In this document: positions 36,462 to 47,829 of the stretch, piece after piece
Position numbering within the stretch: position 1 is the first letter of the stretch
Layout of the letters: the number at the start of each line of letters is the position of its first letter
Assembly (NCBI RefSeq): GCF_000379985.1
Contig: NZ_KB904065.1
Location: forward strand, 186-53,127
Source of the DNA: Streptococcus caballi DSM 19004
GTDB lineage: Bacteria > Bacillota > Bacilli > Lactobacillales > Streptococcaceae
DNA: 52,942 nt
Direction of reading: 5' to 3'
Notes under the pieces: model-generated
Database searches by the model: none
What the model was told of the DNA's origin: nothing
What the model saw: only the letters and a program-made list of their open reading frames with translations
Program-made: the position numbers and the translations under genes

Positions 36462-38009
36462 TTAATGTCTAAAATGACGAACTCCTGTAAATACCATGGT
36501 AATACCATATTTGTCTGCCATATCGATTGATTCTTGGTCACGGACTGAACCACCAGGTTGAATGATTGCTTTCACACCTGCGGCAGCAATTTCTTCAACG
36601 TTATCTGCAAATGGGAAGAAAGCGTCTGAAGCAAGGACAGCACCGTCAAGACGATCTTTGGCTTGGTCAAGAGCGATACGAACAGAAGCCACACGATTGG
36701 TTTGACCAGGACCAACACCAAGTGTCATGTGGTCATTTGTCACAATGATACCGTTAGATTTTACGTATTTGATAGCTTTCCAAGCAAATTCGAGCGCTGT
36801 TTTTTCTTGATCGTTTGGTTGACGTTTTGTCACAACTTTCCAATCAGCTGGATTTTCTTCGACAACATCTTGGTTTTGTACCAAAAGACCACCCACAACA
36901 CCAGTGTATTCTTTTTCAGCCTCACTGGCCTCTTGCGCTTCAAATGGCAGCTCAAGGATGCGCAAATTCTTCTTCTTAGTTGTAAGAATGGCTAGCGCTT
37001 CGTCTGTATAGCTTGGTGCGATGATGATTTCAAGGAAAATACCGTGCATCTTTTCAGCCGTCGCAACATCTACTTCTCTGTTCAGCACAACAATACCACC
37101 GAAAATGGATACAGGGTCAGCTTCATAAGCGTAGTCCCAAGCTGTTTCAATATCGTCAGCCTGTCCGATACCACATGGGTTCATATGTTTGAGTGCCACA
37201 ACCGTTGGACGATCTTTAAAGTCACGGATAATACGAATAGCCGCATCAGCATCACGAATGTTATTAAAGGACAATTCTTTACCGTTCAACTGTTTGGCAG
37301 AAGCAATTGAGTAATCTGTTGGCAAAGCTTTTTGATAAAAGTCTGCATCTTGTTGTGGATTTTCTCCATAACGCATCGGTTGTTTGAGGTCATAAGTCAG
37401 AGTTAGTTTTTCAGGCTTGGTTTCGCCGACTTGAGCAGTGAAATACTCTGCAATTAAGGCATCGTAAGCTGCGGTATGACGGAAAACTTTTGCAGCCAAG
37501 CGTTGGCGCGTTTCGTAAGTTGTTTTTCCATCAACTGACAATTCATCAAGCACTACAGCATAGTCTGCTGGATCAACGACAACGGTCACACTGGCATGGT
37601 TTTTAGCCGCTGAGCGTAGCATTGATGGACCACCGATATCAATATTTTCAACCGCATCTGCATAAGTCACATCTGGTTTCAGGATGGTTTCCTTGAATGG
37701 GTAGAGGTTAACCACTACCAAATCGATAAGTTCGATATTGTTATCCTTAGCAGCCTGCAAATGGCTGTCAAGGTCACGACGAGCCAAAAGTCCACCATGG
37801 ATTTTCGGATGAAGTGTTTTGACACGACCATCCATCATTTCAGGAAAACCTGTCACATCATCAATGGCAATGGTTTCAACCCCAGCATTATCAAGGGCAA
37901 CCTTTGTCCCTCCAGTTGAGATAATCTCCCAACCAAGTTTTGTCAATTCTTGGGCAAAGTCAACAATGCCCGCTTTGTCTGATACACTAATCAGTGCGCG
38001 TTTAGTCAT
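36462..38009 (-). CDS. purH: Bifunctional AICAR formyltransferase / IMP cyclohydrolase
   Basis: 515 residues. N-terminal MGS-like cyclohydrolase domain ([27 protein letters not shown]) and a C-terminal transformylase domain with [11 protein letters not shown], the conserved K-H-x-N-P-C-G active-site motif. It completes IMP formation. It follows purN by about 48 bases. Confidence 0.98.
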   Translation of the reverse strand: MTKRALISVSDKAGIVDFAQELTKLGWEIISTGGTKVALDNAGVETIAIDDVTGFPEMMDGRVKTLHPKIHGGLLARRDLDSHLQAAKDNNIELIDLVVVNLYPFKETILKPDVTYADAVENIDIGGPSMLRSAAKNHASVTVVVDPADYAVVLDELSVDGKTTYETRQRLAAKVFRHTAAYDALIAEYFTAQVGETKPEKLTLTYDLKQPMRYGENPQQDADFYQKALPTDYSIASAKQLNGKELSFNNIRDADAAIRIIRDFKDRPTVVALKHMNPCGIGQADDIETAWDYAYEADPVSIFGGIVVLNREVDVATAEKMHGIFLEIIIAPSYTDEALAILTTKKKNLRILELPFEAQEASEAEKEYTGVVGGLLVQNQDVVEENPADWKVVTKRQPNDQEKTALEFAWKAIKYVKSNGIIVTNDHMTLGVGPGQTNRVASVRIALDQAKDRLDGAVLASDAFFPFADNVEEIAAAGVKAIIQPGGSVRDQESIDMADKYGITMVFTGVRHFRH

Positions 38010-38057
38010 GTTTTTTTCCTTTCTTATGAGAGATATTATCTTATAGCAAGACGACCG

Positions 38058-38609
38058 TTACTTTGTCTGAACTCCCAACTCCTCCAAAACTTCTGGATAG
38101 AGCTGATACTCTGCTTCATGAATACGAGCTTCAAAGCTTTCAATGGTGTCATCAGCCAAGCGTGGCACGCGTACTTGTTTGATGACTTTTCCTGTGTCAA
38201 CACCGCTGTCCACCCAGTGAATCGTGACACCCGATTGGTCCACACCTGCTTCCCAAGCATCTTCAATACCGTGAGCTCCTGGAAATTCAGGTAGGTAGGC
38301 AGGGTGGATGTTGATAATACGACCTTCGTAAGCCGCTAACAAAGTAGGACCAACAATCTTCATATAACCTGCCAAGCAAACCAAGTCAATGTCATATTCT
38401 TCAAGTAAAGCAACGATTGCCTCTTCGTAGGCGACTTTGTTGTCAAACTCCTTGAGTTCAAACGAATAAGCTGTCACACCGAGTTTTTCTGCACGCTCTA
38501 AGACATAAGCATCTCGGTGATCTGAAAAGACAAAGTCAACGGGAAATTGCTCTGCAATCACCTGGAAGTTTGAGCCATTTCCAGAAGCAAAAACTGCAAT
38601 TTTTTTCAT
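38058..38609 (-). CDS. purN: GAR transformylase
   Basis: 183 residues, with ASGNGSNFQVIAEQF and the active-site block NIHPAYLPEFPGAHGI (Asn, His) plus DSGVDTG (Asp). Uses 10-formyl-THF to formylate GAR. Its ATG overlaps the purM stop by one base (TAATG). Confidence 0.97.
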   Translation of the reverse strand: MKKIAVFASGNGSNFQVIAEQFPVDFVFSDHRDAYVLERAEKLGVTAYSFELKEFDNKVAYEEAIVALLEEYDIDLVCLAGYMKIVGPTLLAAYEGRIINIHPAYLPEFPGAHGIEDAWEAGVDQSGVTIHWVDSGVDTGKVIKQVRVPRLADDTIESFEARIHEAEYQLYPEVLEELGVQTK

Positions 38610-39628
38610 TACTTAATCACCACACTTGCGTCAGCTTTTTTCACGATACGGCCAAGTTCGTAAACAGGCTCGTCAAGCAAGGCTTTCACGCGCTCAACCT
38701 TATCAGGGCTAACTGCCAACATCAAACCAATGCCCATATTAAAGATTTCAAACATTTCTTCGTGTTTGATGTTACCGTATTTTTCAAGAGCTTTGAAAAT
38801 TGGAAGAACAGGAACTTTATCTTCTTCGATTTCAGCAGCTAAATCATCCGCAAACATACGTGGGACATTTTCAATGAAACCACCACCAGTAATGTGAGCA
38901 ATACCGTTAACCAATTCTTCTTTGATAAGTGGAAGCACCGCTTTAACGTAGATACGTGTTGGTTCAAGAAGAACTTCTTTTAATTTTTTGCCTTCAAGTT
39001 CAGGAAGTACTTCTTCACCTGTGTAATCAGCAAAGACACGACGGACAAGTGAATAACCATTTGAGTGAATCCCACTTGAAGCAAGTCCAAGAAGAACATC
39101 ACCATCAGAAACTTTTGAACCATCAATGATTTGTGATTTTTCAGCAACACCTACTGCAAAACCAGCCAAATCATAATCATCTTCACCATACATACCAGGC
39201 ATTTCAGCAGTTTCACCACCGATAAGAGCTGCGCCAGATTGAACACAGCCTTCGGCAACTCCAGCCACTACTTGCTCTAGTTTTTCAGGGATATTTTTCC
39301 CAGTAGCAACATAGTCAAGGAAGTAAAGGGGTTCCGCACCAGCTGCAATGATGTCATTAACACACATGGCAACACAGTCTTGACCGATTGTATCGTGTCT
39401 ATCATATTTAATGGCAAGCATGAGTTTTGTTCCCACACCATCAGTTCCTGAAATCAAAACAGGTTCTTTCACACCAGTTTTTGTAAGGTCGAACATACCA
39501 CCAAAGCCACCAAGAGCTCCCATAACACCTGCACGTTCAGTACGCGCAACGTGTTTTTTGATACGTGCAACAACTTCATAACCCGCTTCAACATCAACAC
39601 CAGATTGAGCATAAGCATTTTTTGTCAT
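38609..39628 (-). CDS. purM: AIR synthase
   Basis: 339 residues from the ATG at 39626-39628 ([20 protein letters not shown]), with AAGGAG before it; an upstream extension of 16 residues is not conserved. Glycine-rich [12 protein letters not shown] and [12 protein letters not shown] and [11 protein letters not shown] fit the PurM/ThiL fold. It closes the imidazole ring of AIR. Confidence 0.97.
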   Translation of the reverse strand: MTKNAYAQSGVDVEAGYEVVARIKKHVARTERAGVMGALGGFGGMFDLTKTGVKEPVLISGTDGVGTKLMLAIKYDRHDTIGQDCVAMCVNDIIAAGAEPLYFLDYVATGKNIPEKLEQVVAGVAEGCVQSGAALIGGETAEMPGMYGEDDYDLAGFAVGVAEKSQIIDGSKVSDGDVLLGLASSGIHSNGYSLVRRVFADYTGEEVLPELEGKKLKEVLLEPTRIYVKAVLPLIKEELVNGIAHITGGGFIENVPRMFADDLAAEIEEDKVPVLPIFKALEKYGNIKHEEMFEIFNMGIGLMLAVSPDKVERVKALLDEPVYELGRIVKKADASVVIK

Positions 39629-39659
39629 AATATTTTTCTCCTTTTGGGAAATAGCAGAG

Positions 39660-41117
39660 CTAAACTCTATTACCATCTCTGTAAAAACTAACTTTCTTAT
39701 CCAAACTAGCTAGATACTCTTCTTCGTAATCATAGAGTGGCGTTGGATACTTCCCATCAAAATAAGCCACACAGAGTCCGCCATTTGGAGCATCTGTTTC
39801 AATTCCAATAGAATCAATAAGTCCACCAATTGACAGATAAGTCAAACTATCCGCGCCGATAATTTCACAGGTTTCTTCAACCGTATGGTTAGCTGCAATC
39901 AATTCTTTACGCGTTTGAATATCAATGCCATAAAAACATGGATAGGCAAGAGCTGGGCTGCCAATAGCCACATGAACTTCTGTTGCGCCAGCTTCTTTCA
40001 AAAGCTGAACGATACGACGAGAAGTCGTTCCACGCACGATAGAGTCATCAATCATAACGACACGCTTGCCCTTAACAACTCCAGACACAGCAGATAGTTT
40101 CATTCGCACGCCTTGCTCACGCAATTCCTGAGTAGGCTGGATAAAGGTGCGTTGCGTGTATTGATTCTTGATAAGCCCCATTTCGTTTGGTAGGCCTGAT
40201 TCTTCGGCAAAGCCCATAGCTGCGCTGAGTGAAGAATTCGGTACGCCAACCACAATATCCGCCTCATGTTTAAACTCACGCGCCAGCTGTGCCCCCATAC
40301 GTTTACGAGCTGTATGAACATTGACTCCATGAATATTTGAGTCAGGACGGGCAAAGTAGATGTATTCCATAGAACAGATGGCCAGCTGCGTATCTGTCGT
40401 GTAGGTATCGTAAGTGATACCTGAGTCATCAATCACAACCACTTCACCTGGCTTAACATCGCGAATCCACTCGGCACCAACCACTTCAAAAGCACACGTC
40501 TCACTAGACACGACGATGGCTCCATTAGCCATCTTCCCAATAGAAAGCGGACGGAAACCATTTGGATCAAGGGCAGCAATTAGCTTATCTTCCATCATAA
40601 GGAGGTAAGCAAAGCCGCCTTTAACAGTGTTAAGAGCTTCCTTGACCTTGCCCATAAAGCTCGGATTGTGACTACGACGAATGAGATGCGCCAAAATTTC
40701 TGTGTCAGATGAAGACGAGAAAATCGCACCATTACGTTCCAATTCTGTCTTCAGGGTCTTCGTATTGGTCAAATTACCATTGTGTACCAGACCAAATTCC
40801 ATGTCGTAAAATTTGAAATGGAAAGGCTGAATATTATCAATCGAAGCCTCACCAGCTGTCGCATAGCGAACATGCCCAATAGCAGCCGTTCCTGTTAATT
40901 TTTCTAGGTTGGCTGGATTTTTGAAAACTTCTGAAAGGAGACCTGTGTCACGGTGACGAAGAAGTTTTCCGCCATCATTGCTCAAAATGCCGGCTCCTTC
41001 TTGTCCGCGGTGTTGAAGACTGTGGAGTCCAAAATAAGTCACTTGAGCTGCTTGAGGATGCCCCCAAATCCCAAAAACACCACATTCCTCATTTAAAGAT
41101 TTTACTTCGTATGTCAT
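39660..41117 (-). CDS. purF: Amidophosphoribosyltransferase
   Basis: 485 residues. An 11-residue propeptide precedes Cys12 ([11 protein letters not shown]), the glutaminase nucleophile freed by cleavage. The PRPP-binding loop is [18 protein letters not shown]. It makes phosphoribosylamine, the first committed step, and is feedback-inhibited by purine nucleotides in this family. It follows the HEAT-repeat gene's position in the operon; order purL - HEAT protein - purF - purM. Confidence 0.97.
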   Translation of the reverse strand: MTYEVKSLNEECGVFGIWGHPQAAQVTYFGLHSLQHRGQEGAGILSNDGGKLLRHRDTGLLSEVFKNPANLEKLTGTAAIGHVRYATAGEASIDNIQPFHFKFYDMEFGLVHNGNLTNTKTLKTELERNGAIFSSSSDTEILAHLIRRSHNPSFMGKVKEALNTVKGGFAYLLMMEDKLIAALDPNGFRPLSIGKMANGAIVVSSETCAFEVVGAEWIRDVKPGEVVVIDDSGITYDTYTTDTQLAICSMEYIYFARPDSNIHGVNVHTARKRMGAQLAREFKHEADIVVGVPNSSLSAAMGFAEESGLPNEMGLIKNQYTQRTFIQPTQELREQGVRMKLSAVSGVVKGKRVVMIDDSIVRGTTSRRIVQLLKEAGATEVHVAIGSPALAYPCFYGIDIQTRKELIAANHTVEETCEIIGADSLTYLSIGGLIDSIGIETDAPNGGLCVAYFDGKYPTPLYDYEEEYLASLDKKVSFYRDGNRV

Positions 41118-41143
41118 TTTATATACCTTTTTGCACTTAAATC

Positions 41144-41764
41144 CTAAGCTTCAATAAATTTACTTGCCAATTTATAAACTTGACGAATCTCTTTACTTTC
41201 TATTTTCCAAGTTTTTAACTCAACGTTCACCAAATCTGGAAATTTTTTGCTAATATCCCTTAAAGCATTCCCTACTGATTTTCTAACATATTCACTTTCA
41301 TCCTCTTTTAAACTAGCTATTCTTCTAATAGCTTCGTTAGGATTTTTTTTAAAATATGGTCTACTTGTCCATATTCTTAGACCCTCTGTAACAGCTCTTC
41401 TCGTATTAGGATTGCTGTTTTTTAACCATTCGTCAATAATAGGAAGTGCTGTTTCATATCCTGTTTTCTTGCAAAATTCATCAAATGATTTTGCTAACAC
41501 TTCTTGAACTCTCCAGTTGTCATCCTTGGAAACTTCATCTCTCATGAATATTAAAACCTCTTCGTCTTTTGATAAATACCCAAAAAGGAATACAGCATAC
41601 ATTCTTACTTGGTAAACATCAGATTGATAAGCTAAACATGCTAATTTCTTGATATATTCATCATCGTTGGACTTATAATCAGTTAAGGCTCTTTTTTCTT
41701 CCTCTTTAAATCCATGTTCTATGAGCGAAAAATCATTTTCTAGCCTTGCGACATATTGATTCAT
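41144..41764 (-). CDS. HEAT-repeat protein, DNA alkylation repair-like
   Basis: 206 residues of paired helices (NWRVQEVLAKSFDEFCKKTG, NPNTRRAVTEGLRIWTSRPY, SEYVRKSVGNALRDISKKFP). The RRAVTEGLR and VRKSVGNALRDISK pattern resembles the AlkC/AlkD-like superfamily of HEAT proteins. The catalytic Asp of AlkD was not identified, so activity is uncertain. It is inserted between purL and purF in the same direction, 26 and 35 bases from its neighbours, and so is probably co-transcribed with the pur operon. It looks like a recent addition. Confidence 0.7.
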   Translation of the reverse strand: MNQYVARLENDFSLIEHGFKEEEKRALTDYKSNDDEYIKKLACLAYQSDVYQVRMYAVFLFGYLSKDEEVLIFMRDEVSKDDNWRVQEVLAKSFDEFCKKTGYETALPIIDEWLKNSNPNTRRAVTEGLRIWTSRPYFKKNPNEAIRRIASLKEDESEYVRKSVGNALRDISKKFPDLVNVELKTWKIESKEIRQVYKLASKFIEA

Positions 41765-41799
41765 AATATCCTTTCTGCAAATAGGCCTTGAGCAAACGT

Positions 41800-44700
41800 C
41801 TATTCCCCAGTAAAGTATTTCACTGCACTTTCAAATAATTTCTGGTCTTTGTTTCCTGGAATATTTTGGAAGAGACCATTTTCATAACGTTCTGAATGTC
41901 CCATTTTACCGATGATTTGACCGTTCTTGCTTGTGATGCCCTCGATAGCGTTAACAGAACCGTTTGGATTGTATTTAGAATCCATACTTGGTTTACCGTC
42001 AAAGTCAACGTATTGGCTGAAGATTTGTCCATTATCACGCAGTTCTGCAAATTCTTCATCTGTTACGACGAATTTACCTTCACCATGTGATACTGGAATA
42101 GCATGAACATCACCCACTTCAACACCAAGAAGCCACGGTGAATTGGTATTAGCAATCCGGGTTTCAACCATTTTCGCCACGTGTTGGTTAGCATCATTGT
42201 AGAAAAGAGTTGGGCTTGTTTCAGTCGCATCTTCAAAGTTACCGTATGGAAGCAAACCTGATTTGACAAGTGCTTGGAATCCATTACAGATACCGATAAT
42301 AAGACCACCTTTTTCAATAAAGCTGTCAATAGCTGCGCGGACTTTTTGGTTCAACAAGATATTGACAATGAATTTAGCCGAACCGTCTGGTTCATCAGCA
42401 GCTGAGAAACCACCTGCAAAGAAGATGATGTTAGCTTTACTGATATTGTCAACCATTGTGTCAACAGATGCTTCAATAGCTGCTTCATCAAGTGTTACAA
42501 ATGGTACCAAGCTAACTTTTGCACCTGCTTGTTCAAAGGCTTTAGCTGAATCGTACTCTGAGTTTGTACCAGGGAATACTGGGATGTAAACCAATGGTTC
42601 AGCAACTTTTTCACTTGCTTTAATCACTGCATCTGAAGCAACTGCTGGAACATCTTCAAGTTTTGTACTCTGTTCAAATTCAGTTGGATAAACATCTTCA
42701 AGTTTGCCCTCAAAGGCTGACAAAAGTTTATCGCCTGCAAGGTTGACACCGTTGACAGTCAGTGTAAAGTCAGCTGTTGTTTCACCGATTTTGTTAACTT
42801 CAGCAATTTCTTCAGTAGATGTAAAGATAAAGCCACCGAGTTGTGCTGTCAAGCTTCTGTCAAGTTCAGCTATTCTCACATCAGCACCGATACGATTACC
42901 GAAGCTCATAAGAGCAAGACTTTCGATAAGACCACCATATTTAACAGCTGAAGCTGATGTGATATGGTGTGCCTTTTGAATCGCTTCAAATTTAGCAAAA
43001 TTAGCTTTAATCAAATCAAAATCAATCTCTTGTGAAATAGCTTGCCCTGGGATGTAGTAAATGTATTCACCAGCTGTTTTAAATTCTGGCGAAAGAACAT
43101 TACGACTATCAGCTGTTGTCACACCAAAAGCAACCAAGGTTGGCGGTACGGTCAATTCTTCAAATGTACCAGACATTGAGTCTTTACCACCGATTGATGG
43201 TAAGCCAAGTTGCAATTGCGCTTCGATTGATCCAAGAAGAGCTGAAACTGGTTGTCCAAAGCGTTCAGCTTGTTTATCCATACGTTGGAAATATTCTTGA
43301 TAAGAGAAGCGTGCTTTAGACCAATTCGCACCTGTTGCCACCAAACGAGCTGTTGCTTCGATAACAGCGTAAGCTGCACCATGATATGGTGACCATTCAG
43401 CAATATAAGGATTGAACCCTTGAGCCATAACAGAAGCTGTTGTTGTTACGCCATTTTGAACAGGAAGTTTTTGAACTGAACTTTCTGTTGGCGTGATTTG
43501 ATAACGACCACCAATCGGATGGTTAACCGTTGAACGACCAACAGAGCTATCAAAGATAGTTTGTAAACCTTTTTGACTAGCGTGATTAAGGTCAGAAAGA
43601 ACATTTACAGTATCAGATTCAAGTGTCGCAGCTGAAGTGGTACGTTGTTCTGGCATGTCAACTTGACTGTCAACAACATTAGCATCAACCACCACGCGCA
43701 CACCGTTTGTATCAAGGAAACGACGTTCAATATCAACGATTGTTTGACCATTCCAAGTCATAACAAGATTTGGTTTTTCAGTAACTGTGGCAACCACTAC
43801 CGCGTCAATATTTTCCTTGGCACATTCAGCGATGAAAGCATCCACATCTTTTGGACGAACCACAACTGACATCCGTTCTTGTGATTCAGAAATAGCAATT
43901 TCAGTTCCGTTAAGTCCTTGGTATTTCAAAGGCACTTTGTTAAGGTCAATTTCAAGACCGTCAGCTAATTCACCGATTGCCACACAGACACCACCAGCAC
44001 CAAAGTCATTGGATTTTTTGATGAGACGAGTCACATGACCATTGCGGAAAAGACGTTGAATTTTACGTTCTTCAATGGCATTTCCTTTTTGAACTTCTGC
44101 ACCAGCTGTTTCAACAGATTCAACCGTTTGAACTTTAGATGAGCCAGTTGCACCACCGACACCGTCACGACCAGTTTTACCACCGAGAAGAATAACCACA
44201 TCACCAGCTTCTGGTTTCTCACGAACAACATTTTCCTTAGGAGCTGCACCGACAACGGCACCAAGTTCCATACGTTTAGCGACGAAGCCTGGGTGGAAAT
44301 ATTCTTTAACGTAAGTTGTGGCAAGACCGATTTGGTTACCATATGAAGAATAACCATGCGCCGCTGTTTTAGAAATCACTTGTTGTGGCAATTTACCAAG
44401 ACGCGTTTCTGAAATTGGTCTTGTAATATCACCAGCACCTGAAATACGCATTGCTTGATAAACATAGGAACGTCCTGACAATGGGTCGCGGATTGCACCA
44501 CCGATACAGGTTGCGGCACCACCAAAGGGTTCAATTTCCGTTGGGTGATTGTGTGTTTCGTTCTTGAACATCAAAAGCCAAGGTTCTTTAACACCATTCA
44601 CATCAACTTCAATTTCAACAGAACAGGCGTTAATTTCGTCTGACACTTCCATATCGTCCAAGCGACCATTAGCACGTTCGTAACGACCAAAGATTGTCGC

Positions 44701-45525
44701 CATGTCCATCAATGTTTGTGGCTTTTCAGAACGTCCAAGTCCATCACGCATAGCGATGTATTTGTCATAAGTTGCCTGTAATTGTTTTTGGAATTTAGAC
44801 GCTGAAAAATCAATATGTTTAAGCTCAGTCTCAAAAGTTGTGTGACGGCAGTGGTCTGACCAGTAAGTATCCAAAACTTTCAATTCTGTTTCCGTTGGCA
44901 CGCGCCCAATTGATTTGAAATAGTCTTGGATAAAGACAAGGTCATCAACTTCCATGGCCAAACCTTGCTCAGCTTTATAATCAGCAAATTCAGCCGCTGT
45001 ATAAGTCTTGAAGAAATCAAGATTTGGAATCGTTTTGTCTGATTCTGAAAATGCTTGTGGCGCAATTCCTATTGTAATATCTTTAAAACGAGAATCTACT
45101 GGATTAAGAAGATAATTCTTAACCGCATCAAGTTCAGCAGTATCAATATCCTTGTTAACAAGATAAAGTTGAGCCGTATTAACTGTTACATCATTACTGC
45201 TACCAAGTAAAAGCAAAGCTTCTTGTGATGACGCTGCACGTTGGTCAAATTGACCTGGAAGTGATTCAATAGCAAAGAAAGCATAGTTAGAAAGTTCAGC
45301 AACCACATCACTCTCAGCTAAAATATTATCCGTTACTTGTTCAGAAAAAATGTGTTTTTCAGCACGTTCGAAAAGCGAATCTGCTAAACCAAAAACATCG
45401 TAGACTTGGACAATACGCAAGCTTGACAAGCTTGTCAACTGCAAATTATGGGTCAATTCCTTTACCAAGGACTGCGATTTAATCTGAAAATCAGCCTTTT
45501 TCTCAACGAAAATACGTTTGTCCAT
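41800..45525 (-). CDS. purL: Phosphoribosylformylglycinamidine synthase, single-chain
   Basis: 1241 residues from the ATG at 45523-45525 (MDKRIFVEKKADFQ), with AGGAG 10 bases before. It is the long fused type: a synthetase part with TYWSDHCRHTTFETEL and FKNETHNHPTEIEPFGGAAT, and a C-terminal glutamine amidotransferase with nucleophile Cys in IIGICNGFQALVKSG and the HGEGKF His. Many Firmicutes split this into purL/purQ/purS; streptococci use the fused form. It starts beside the purC stop. Confidence 0.97.
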   Translation of the reverse strand: MDKRIFVEKKADFQIKSQSLVKELTHNLQLTSLSSLRIVQVYDVFGLADSLFERAEKHIFSEQVTDNILAESDVVAELSNYAFFAIESLPGQFDQRAASSQEALLLLGSSNDVTVNTAQLYLVNKDIDTAELDAVKNYLLNPVDSRFKDITIGIAPQAFSESDKTIPNLDFFKTYTAAEFADYKAEQGLAMEVDDLVFIQDYFKSIGRVPTETELKVLDTYWSDHCRHTTFETELKHIDFSASKFQKQLQATYDKYIAMRDGLGRSEKPQTLMDMATIFGRYERANGRLDDMEVSDEINACSVEIEVDVNGVKEPWLLMFKNETHNHPTEIEPFGGAATCIGGAIRDPLSGRSYVYQAMRISGAGDITRPISETRLGKLPQQVISKTAAHGYSSYGNQIGLATTYVKEYFHPGFVAKRMELGAVVGAAPKENVVREKPEAGDVVILLGGKTGRDGVGGATGSSKVQTVESVETAGAEVQKGNAIEERKIQRLFRNGHVTRLIKKSNDFGAGGVCVAIGELADGLEIDLNKVPLKYQGLNGTEIAISESQERMSVVVRPKDVDAFIAECAKENIDAVVVATVTEKPNLVMTWNGQTIVDIERRFLDTNGVRVVVDANVVDSQVDMPEQRTTSAATLESDTVNVLSDLNHASQKGLQTIFDSSVGRSTVNHPIGGRYQITPTESSVQKLPVQNGVTTTASVMAQGFNPYIAEWSPYHGAAYAVIEATARLVATGANWSKARFSYQEYFQRMDKQAERFGQPVSALLGSIEAQLQLGLPSIGGKDSMSGTFEELTVPPTLVAFGVTTADSRNVLSPEFKTAGEYIYYIPGQAISQEIDFDLIKANFAKFEAIQKAHHITSASAVKYGGLIESLALMSFGNRIGADVRIAELDRSLTAQLGGFIFTSTEEIAEVNKIGETTADFTLTVNGVNLAGDKLLSAFEGKLEDVYPTEFEQSTKLEDVPAVASDAVIKASEKVAEPLVYIPVFPGTNSEYDSAKAFEQAGAKVSLVPFVTLDEAAIEASVDTMVDNISKANIIFFAGGFSAADEPDGSAKFIVNILLNQKVRAAIDSFIEKGGLIIGICNGFQALVKSGLLPYGNFEDATETSPTLFYNDANQHVAKMVETRIANTNSPWLLGVEVGDVHAIPVSHGEGKFVVTDEEFAELRDNGQIFSQYVDFDGKPSMDSKYNPNGSVNAIEGITSKNGQIIGKMGHSERYENGLFQNIPGNKDQKLFESAVKYFTGE

Positions 45526-45526
45526 T

Positions 45527-46237
45527 TTATTTAAGCTCCTGTAATTTCTCAAGCACTACTTCATAAACATCTGTCAGGCTACCAAGGTCACGGCGAAAAA
45601 CATCTTTATCCATGTGATGACCTTCAGCATCCCAGAGGCGGCAATTATCTGGTGAAAATTCATCTGCCAAGATAATTTTGCCATCCTTGTCCTTACCAAA
45701 TTCCAATTTAAAATCAATCAATTTAAGGCCGATTTGGCTAAACCAACCTTTCAAAAGTTCATTAATACGACGTGTTTCTGCTTTGATATAAGCAATATCT
45801 TCATCGCTTGCAATATCAAGGAATTTCACGTGTTCATCATTGATGAAAGGGTCATCCAAGTCATCGTTTTTATAATAGAATTCTACGATTGGTGTTTCTA
45901 AAGCGATGCCTTCCTCTACACCAAAACGTTTTGAGAATGAACCAGCTGTAACATTACGAAGGACTACTTCCAGCGGAATAATATCAACTTTTTTATTTAA
46001 TTGCTCGGTTTCTGACAATTGTTTAACAAAGTGAGTTGCCACACCAGCTGCATTTAATTTCTCAAAAATAAGAGATGAGATTTGATTATTAAGTACGCCT
46101 TTGCCTTTGATGGTTTCCTTGCGGGCTCCATTGAGCATGGTAGCTTGGTCCTTGTAGACCGAAATAATCAAATTCTCATCTTCAGATGTTGTGTAGATAT
46201 CTTTAGCTTTGCCGGTATAAATAAGTTCGCGTGACAT
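45527..46237 (-). CDS. purC: SAICAR synthase
   Basis: 236 residues from the ATG at 46235-46237 ([20 protein letters not shown]), after AAAGG. Motifs: [25 protein letters not shown] ([19 protein letters not shown]) and [19 protein letters not shown]. It joins CAIR and aspartate. First gene of the main pur operon; promoter and PurR boxes upstream. Confidence 0.97.
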   Translation of the reverse strand: MSRELIYTGKAKDIYTTSEDENLIISVYKDQATMLNGARKETIKGKGVLNNQISSLIFEKLNAAGVATHFVKQLSETEQLNKKVDIIPLEVVLRNVTAGSFSKRFGVEEGIALETPIVEFYYKNDDLDDPFINDEHVKFLDIASDEDIAYIKAETRRINELLKGWFSQIGLKLIDFKLEFGKDKDGKIILADEFSPDNCRLWDAEGHHMDKDVFRRDLGSLTDVYEVVLEKLQELK

Positions 46238-46264
46238 ATTTTGTTCGCCTTTCATCTTTATTCT

Positions 46265-46293
46265 AGTAAATTCTAACACAAGAGTTTTTAAAA
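46265..46293 (-). promoter_or_regulatory. purC promoter
   Basis: Minus strand: -35 TTGAAT, 17-bp spacer, -10 TAGAAT with a TG before it, about 30 bases before the purC ATG. Confidence 0.65.
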
Positions 46294-46332
46294 TTCAAGA
46301 TTTTACAGACTTTGTCGTGAAATAAAAATATC

Positions 46333-46355
46333 AACGTTCGTTATATGCGAATATT
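46333..46355. promoter_or_regulatory. Pair of PurR-like boxes upstream of purC
   Basis: Two overlapping, inverted matches: ATAACGAACGTT on the minus strand and ATATGCGAATATT on the plus strand, both near the PurBox pattern around CGAA(C). They lie 40 bases or more upstream of the -35, a place suited to PurR activation as in lactococci. Confidence 0.5.
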
Positions 46356-46392
46356 TTATTTTAAAACAGCTGCCAGCCCAAGCTAAAAAGAA

Positions 46393-46421
46393 AAGATGCC
46401 CTTTTAAAAGGACACCCATCT
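46393..46421 (-). terminator. Terminator after acpP
   Basis: AGATG...TCCTTTTAAAAGGG.CATCT stem with a T-rich tail on the minus strand, 10 bases past the acpP stop. Confidence 0.8.
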
Positions 46422-46431
46422 CCGTCAATAA

Positions 46432-46674
46432 TTAATTTAGTCTACCAACTAGGTAATTTAACATGTCCCCCATGCATTCCAAATCTTCCACATCTTCATC
46501 TGGAATTTCCAAGTTAAACTCATCTTCCATACTAATGACGAATTCCATCAAGGCAATGGAGTCAACTCCTAAATCATCATGAAGACTGGTCGTTTGAGTA
46601 ATCACCAAGTCTGGCTTGTGCAATTGTTCCCTGATAAGGTATGTAATTCTATCAAAAATTTGATCTTTTGTCAT
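46432..46674 (-). CDS. acpP: Acyl carrier protein
   Basis: 80 acidic residues with the phosphopantetheine site GVDSIALMEF (Ser39). It follows plsX by 11 bases. A plsX-acpP pair near purC is the usual streptococcal context for the second ACP used in phospholipid synthesis; the fab-cluster ACP would be elsewhere. Confidence 0.95.
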   Translation of the reverse strand: MTKDQIFDRITYLIREQLHKPDLVITQTTSLHDDLGVDSIALMEFVISMEDEFNLEIPDEDVEDLECMGDMLNYLVGRLN

Positions 46675-46685
46675 CTCTCTTCCCC

Positions 46686-47684
46686 CTATGATTTTTTAGG
46701 TGTAAAGGCCTCAACCAATTGTCCGACAACATTTGTTTCTAGCATCACTCGGACTTGTTTGATAGTATTGAAAACAGCCTTAGCATCACTTGAACCATGA
46801 CATTTAACGACTGGCGCCTTCAAGCCAAAGAGAACTGCTCCGCCTGCGCTAGCATAGTCCATGCTATCTTTCAAGCTATAAAGACTATCCTTCAACATAA
46901 GAGCTCCCAGCTTAGCCTTCCAACCACCAGATTTGATAGAAGACTTGAGGCTACCTAAAATATTAAGAGCTGTTCCTTCCATAGTTTTAAGTACAGCGTT
47001 TCCCGTGAAACCATCGGATACAACAACGTCAGCAACGCCATTCATAAGGTCACGCGCCTCTACATTCCCCACAAAGTTAAGGCTTGGTTCGTTAGCTAGC
47101 AACCCATAAGCTTCTTTGTGAAGTGGATCGCCCTTGGTACTTTCTGTTCCGTTATTGAGCAGCCCAACCCGAGGTTTGTCAATACCACGAACATTTTTAG
47201 CATAGAAGGAACCAAGAATAGCATATTGTCGCAAGTGAGCCGGTGTATTTTCAGCATTAGCACCAAGATCTAACATGTCATAACCCTTGCCATCTGTTGT
47301 TGGCAGAGTTGACATGAGACCCGGACGATCAACGCCTTTGATACGGCCAACCACAAAGAGACCTGCAGCTAGCAAGGCGCCTGTATTCCCCGCAGAAACA
47401 ACTGCATCTGCTTGACCTTCCTTGACAGCCTGAGCTCCCAAGACCATGGAAGCTTTCTTCTTACGACGGATGGCCTTGGCAGGCTCATCACCTGAACCTA
47501 TTTTTTCATCCGTATGAACAATGCTAACGCGCTCTGTTGCTGTTAAATAGGGTCTGATCTTCGTCTCATCCCCATAAAGTTGAATTTCTATGTCCGTGAA
47601 TTCGGCTAGGGCTTGGTTGACCCCCTCAACGATAGCCTGAGGAGCATTGTCACCGCCCATGGCATCCACAGCAATTGTTTTCAT
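46686..47684 (-). CDS. plsX: Phosphate acyltransferase PlsX
   Basis: 332 residues: [56 protein letters not shown]. It turns acyl-ACP into acyl-phosphate for PlsY, the first step of phospholipid synthesis, and binds the membrane surface. An extended -10 (TGCTATAAT, 47718-47723) is 33 bases before the ATG. In many streptococci recO is just upstream; here the LXG cluster is. Confidence 0.97.
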   Translation of the reverse strand: MKTIAVDAMGGDNAPQAIVEGVNQALAEFTDIEIQLYGDETKIRPYLTATERVSIVHTDEKIGSGDEPAKAIRRKKKASMVLGAQAVKEGQADAVVSAGNTGALLAAGLFVVGRIKGVDRPGLMSTLPTTDGKGYDMLDLGANAENTPAHLRQYAILGSFYAKNVRGIDKPRVGLLNNGTESTKGDPLHKEAYGLLANEPSLNFVGNVEARDLMNGVADVVVSDGFTGNAVLKTMEGTALNILGSLKSSIKSGGWKAKLGALMLKDSLYSLKDSMDYASAGGAVLFGLKAPVVKCHGSSDAKAVFNTIKQVRVMLETNVVGQLVEAFTPKKS

Positions 47685-47717
47685 AAAATCTATCCTCTCG
47701 TCAACTGTACTGGGATT

Positions 47718-47723
47718 ATTATA
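47718..47723 (-). promoter_or_regulatory. plsX promoter, extended -10
   Basis: TGCTATAAT on the minus strand; no strong -35. Confidence 0.5.
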
Positions 47724-47829
47724 GCATGATTTTGGGATTTTTTCATTTTTTTGAAAAATTGCAAAGCTGCCTACTTTAGCTATCCCCTTATCTTATGCCT
47801 CGCTGATTAGCTTGTTTTTTCTTCTCTCC

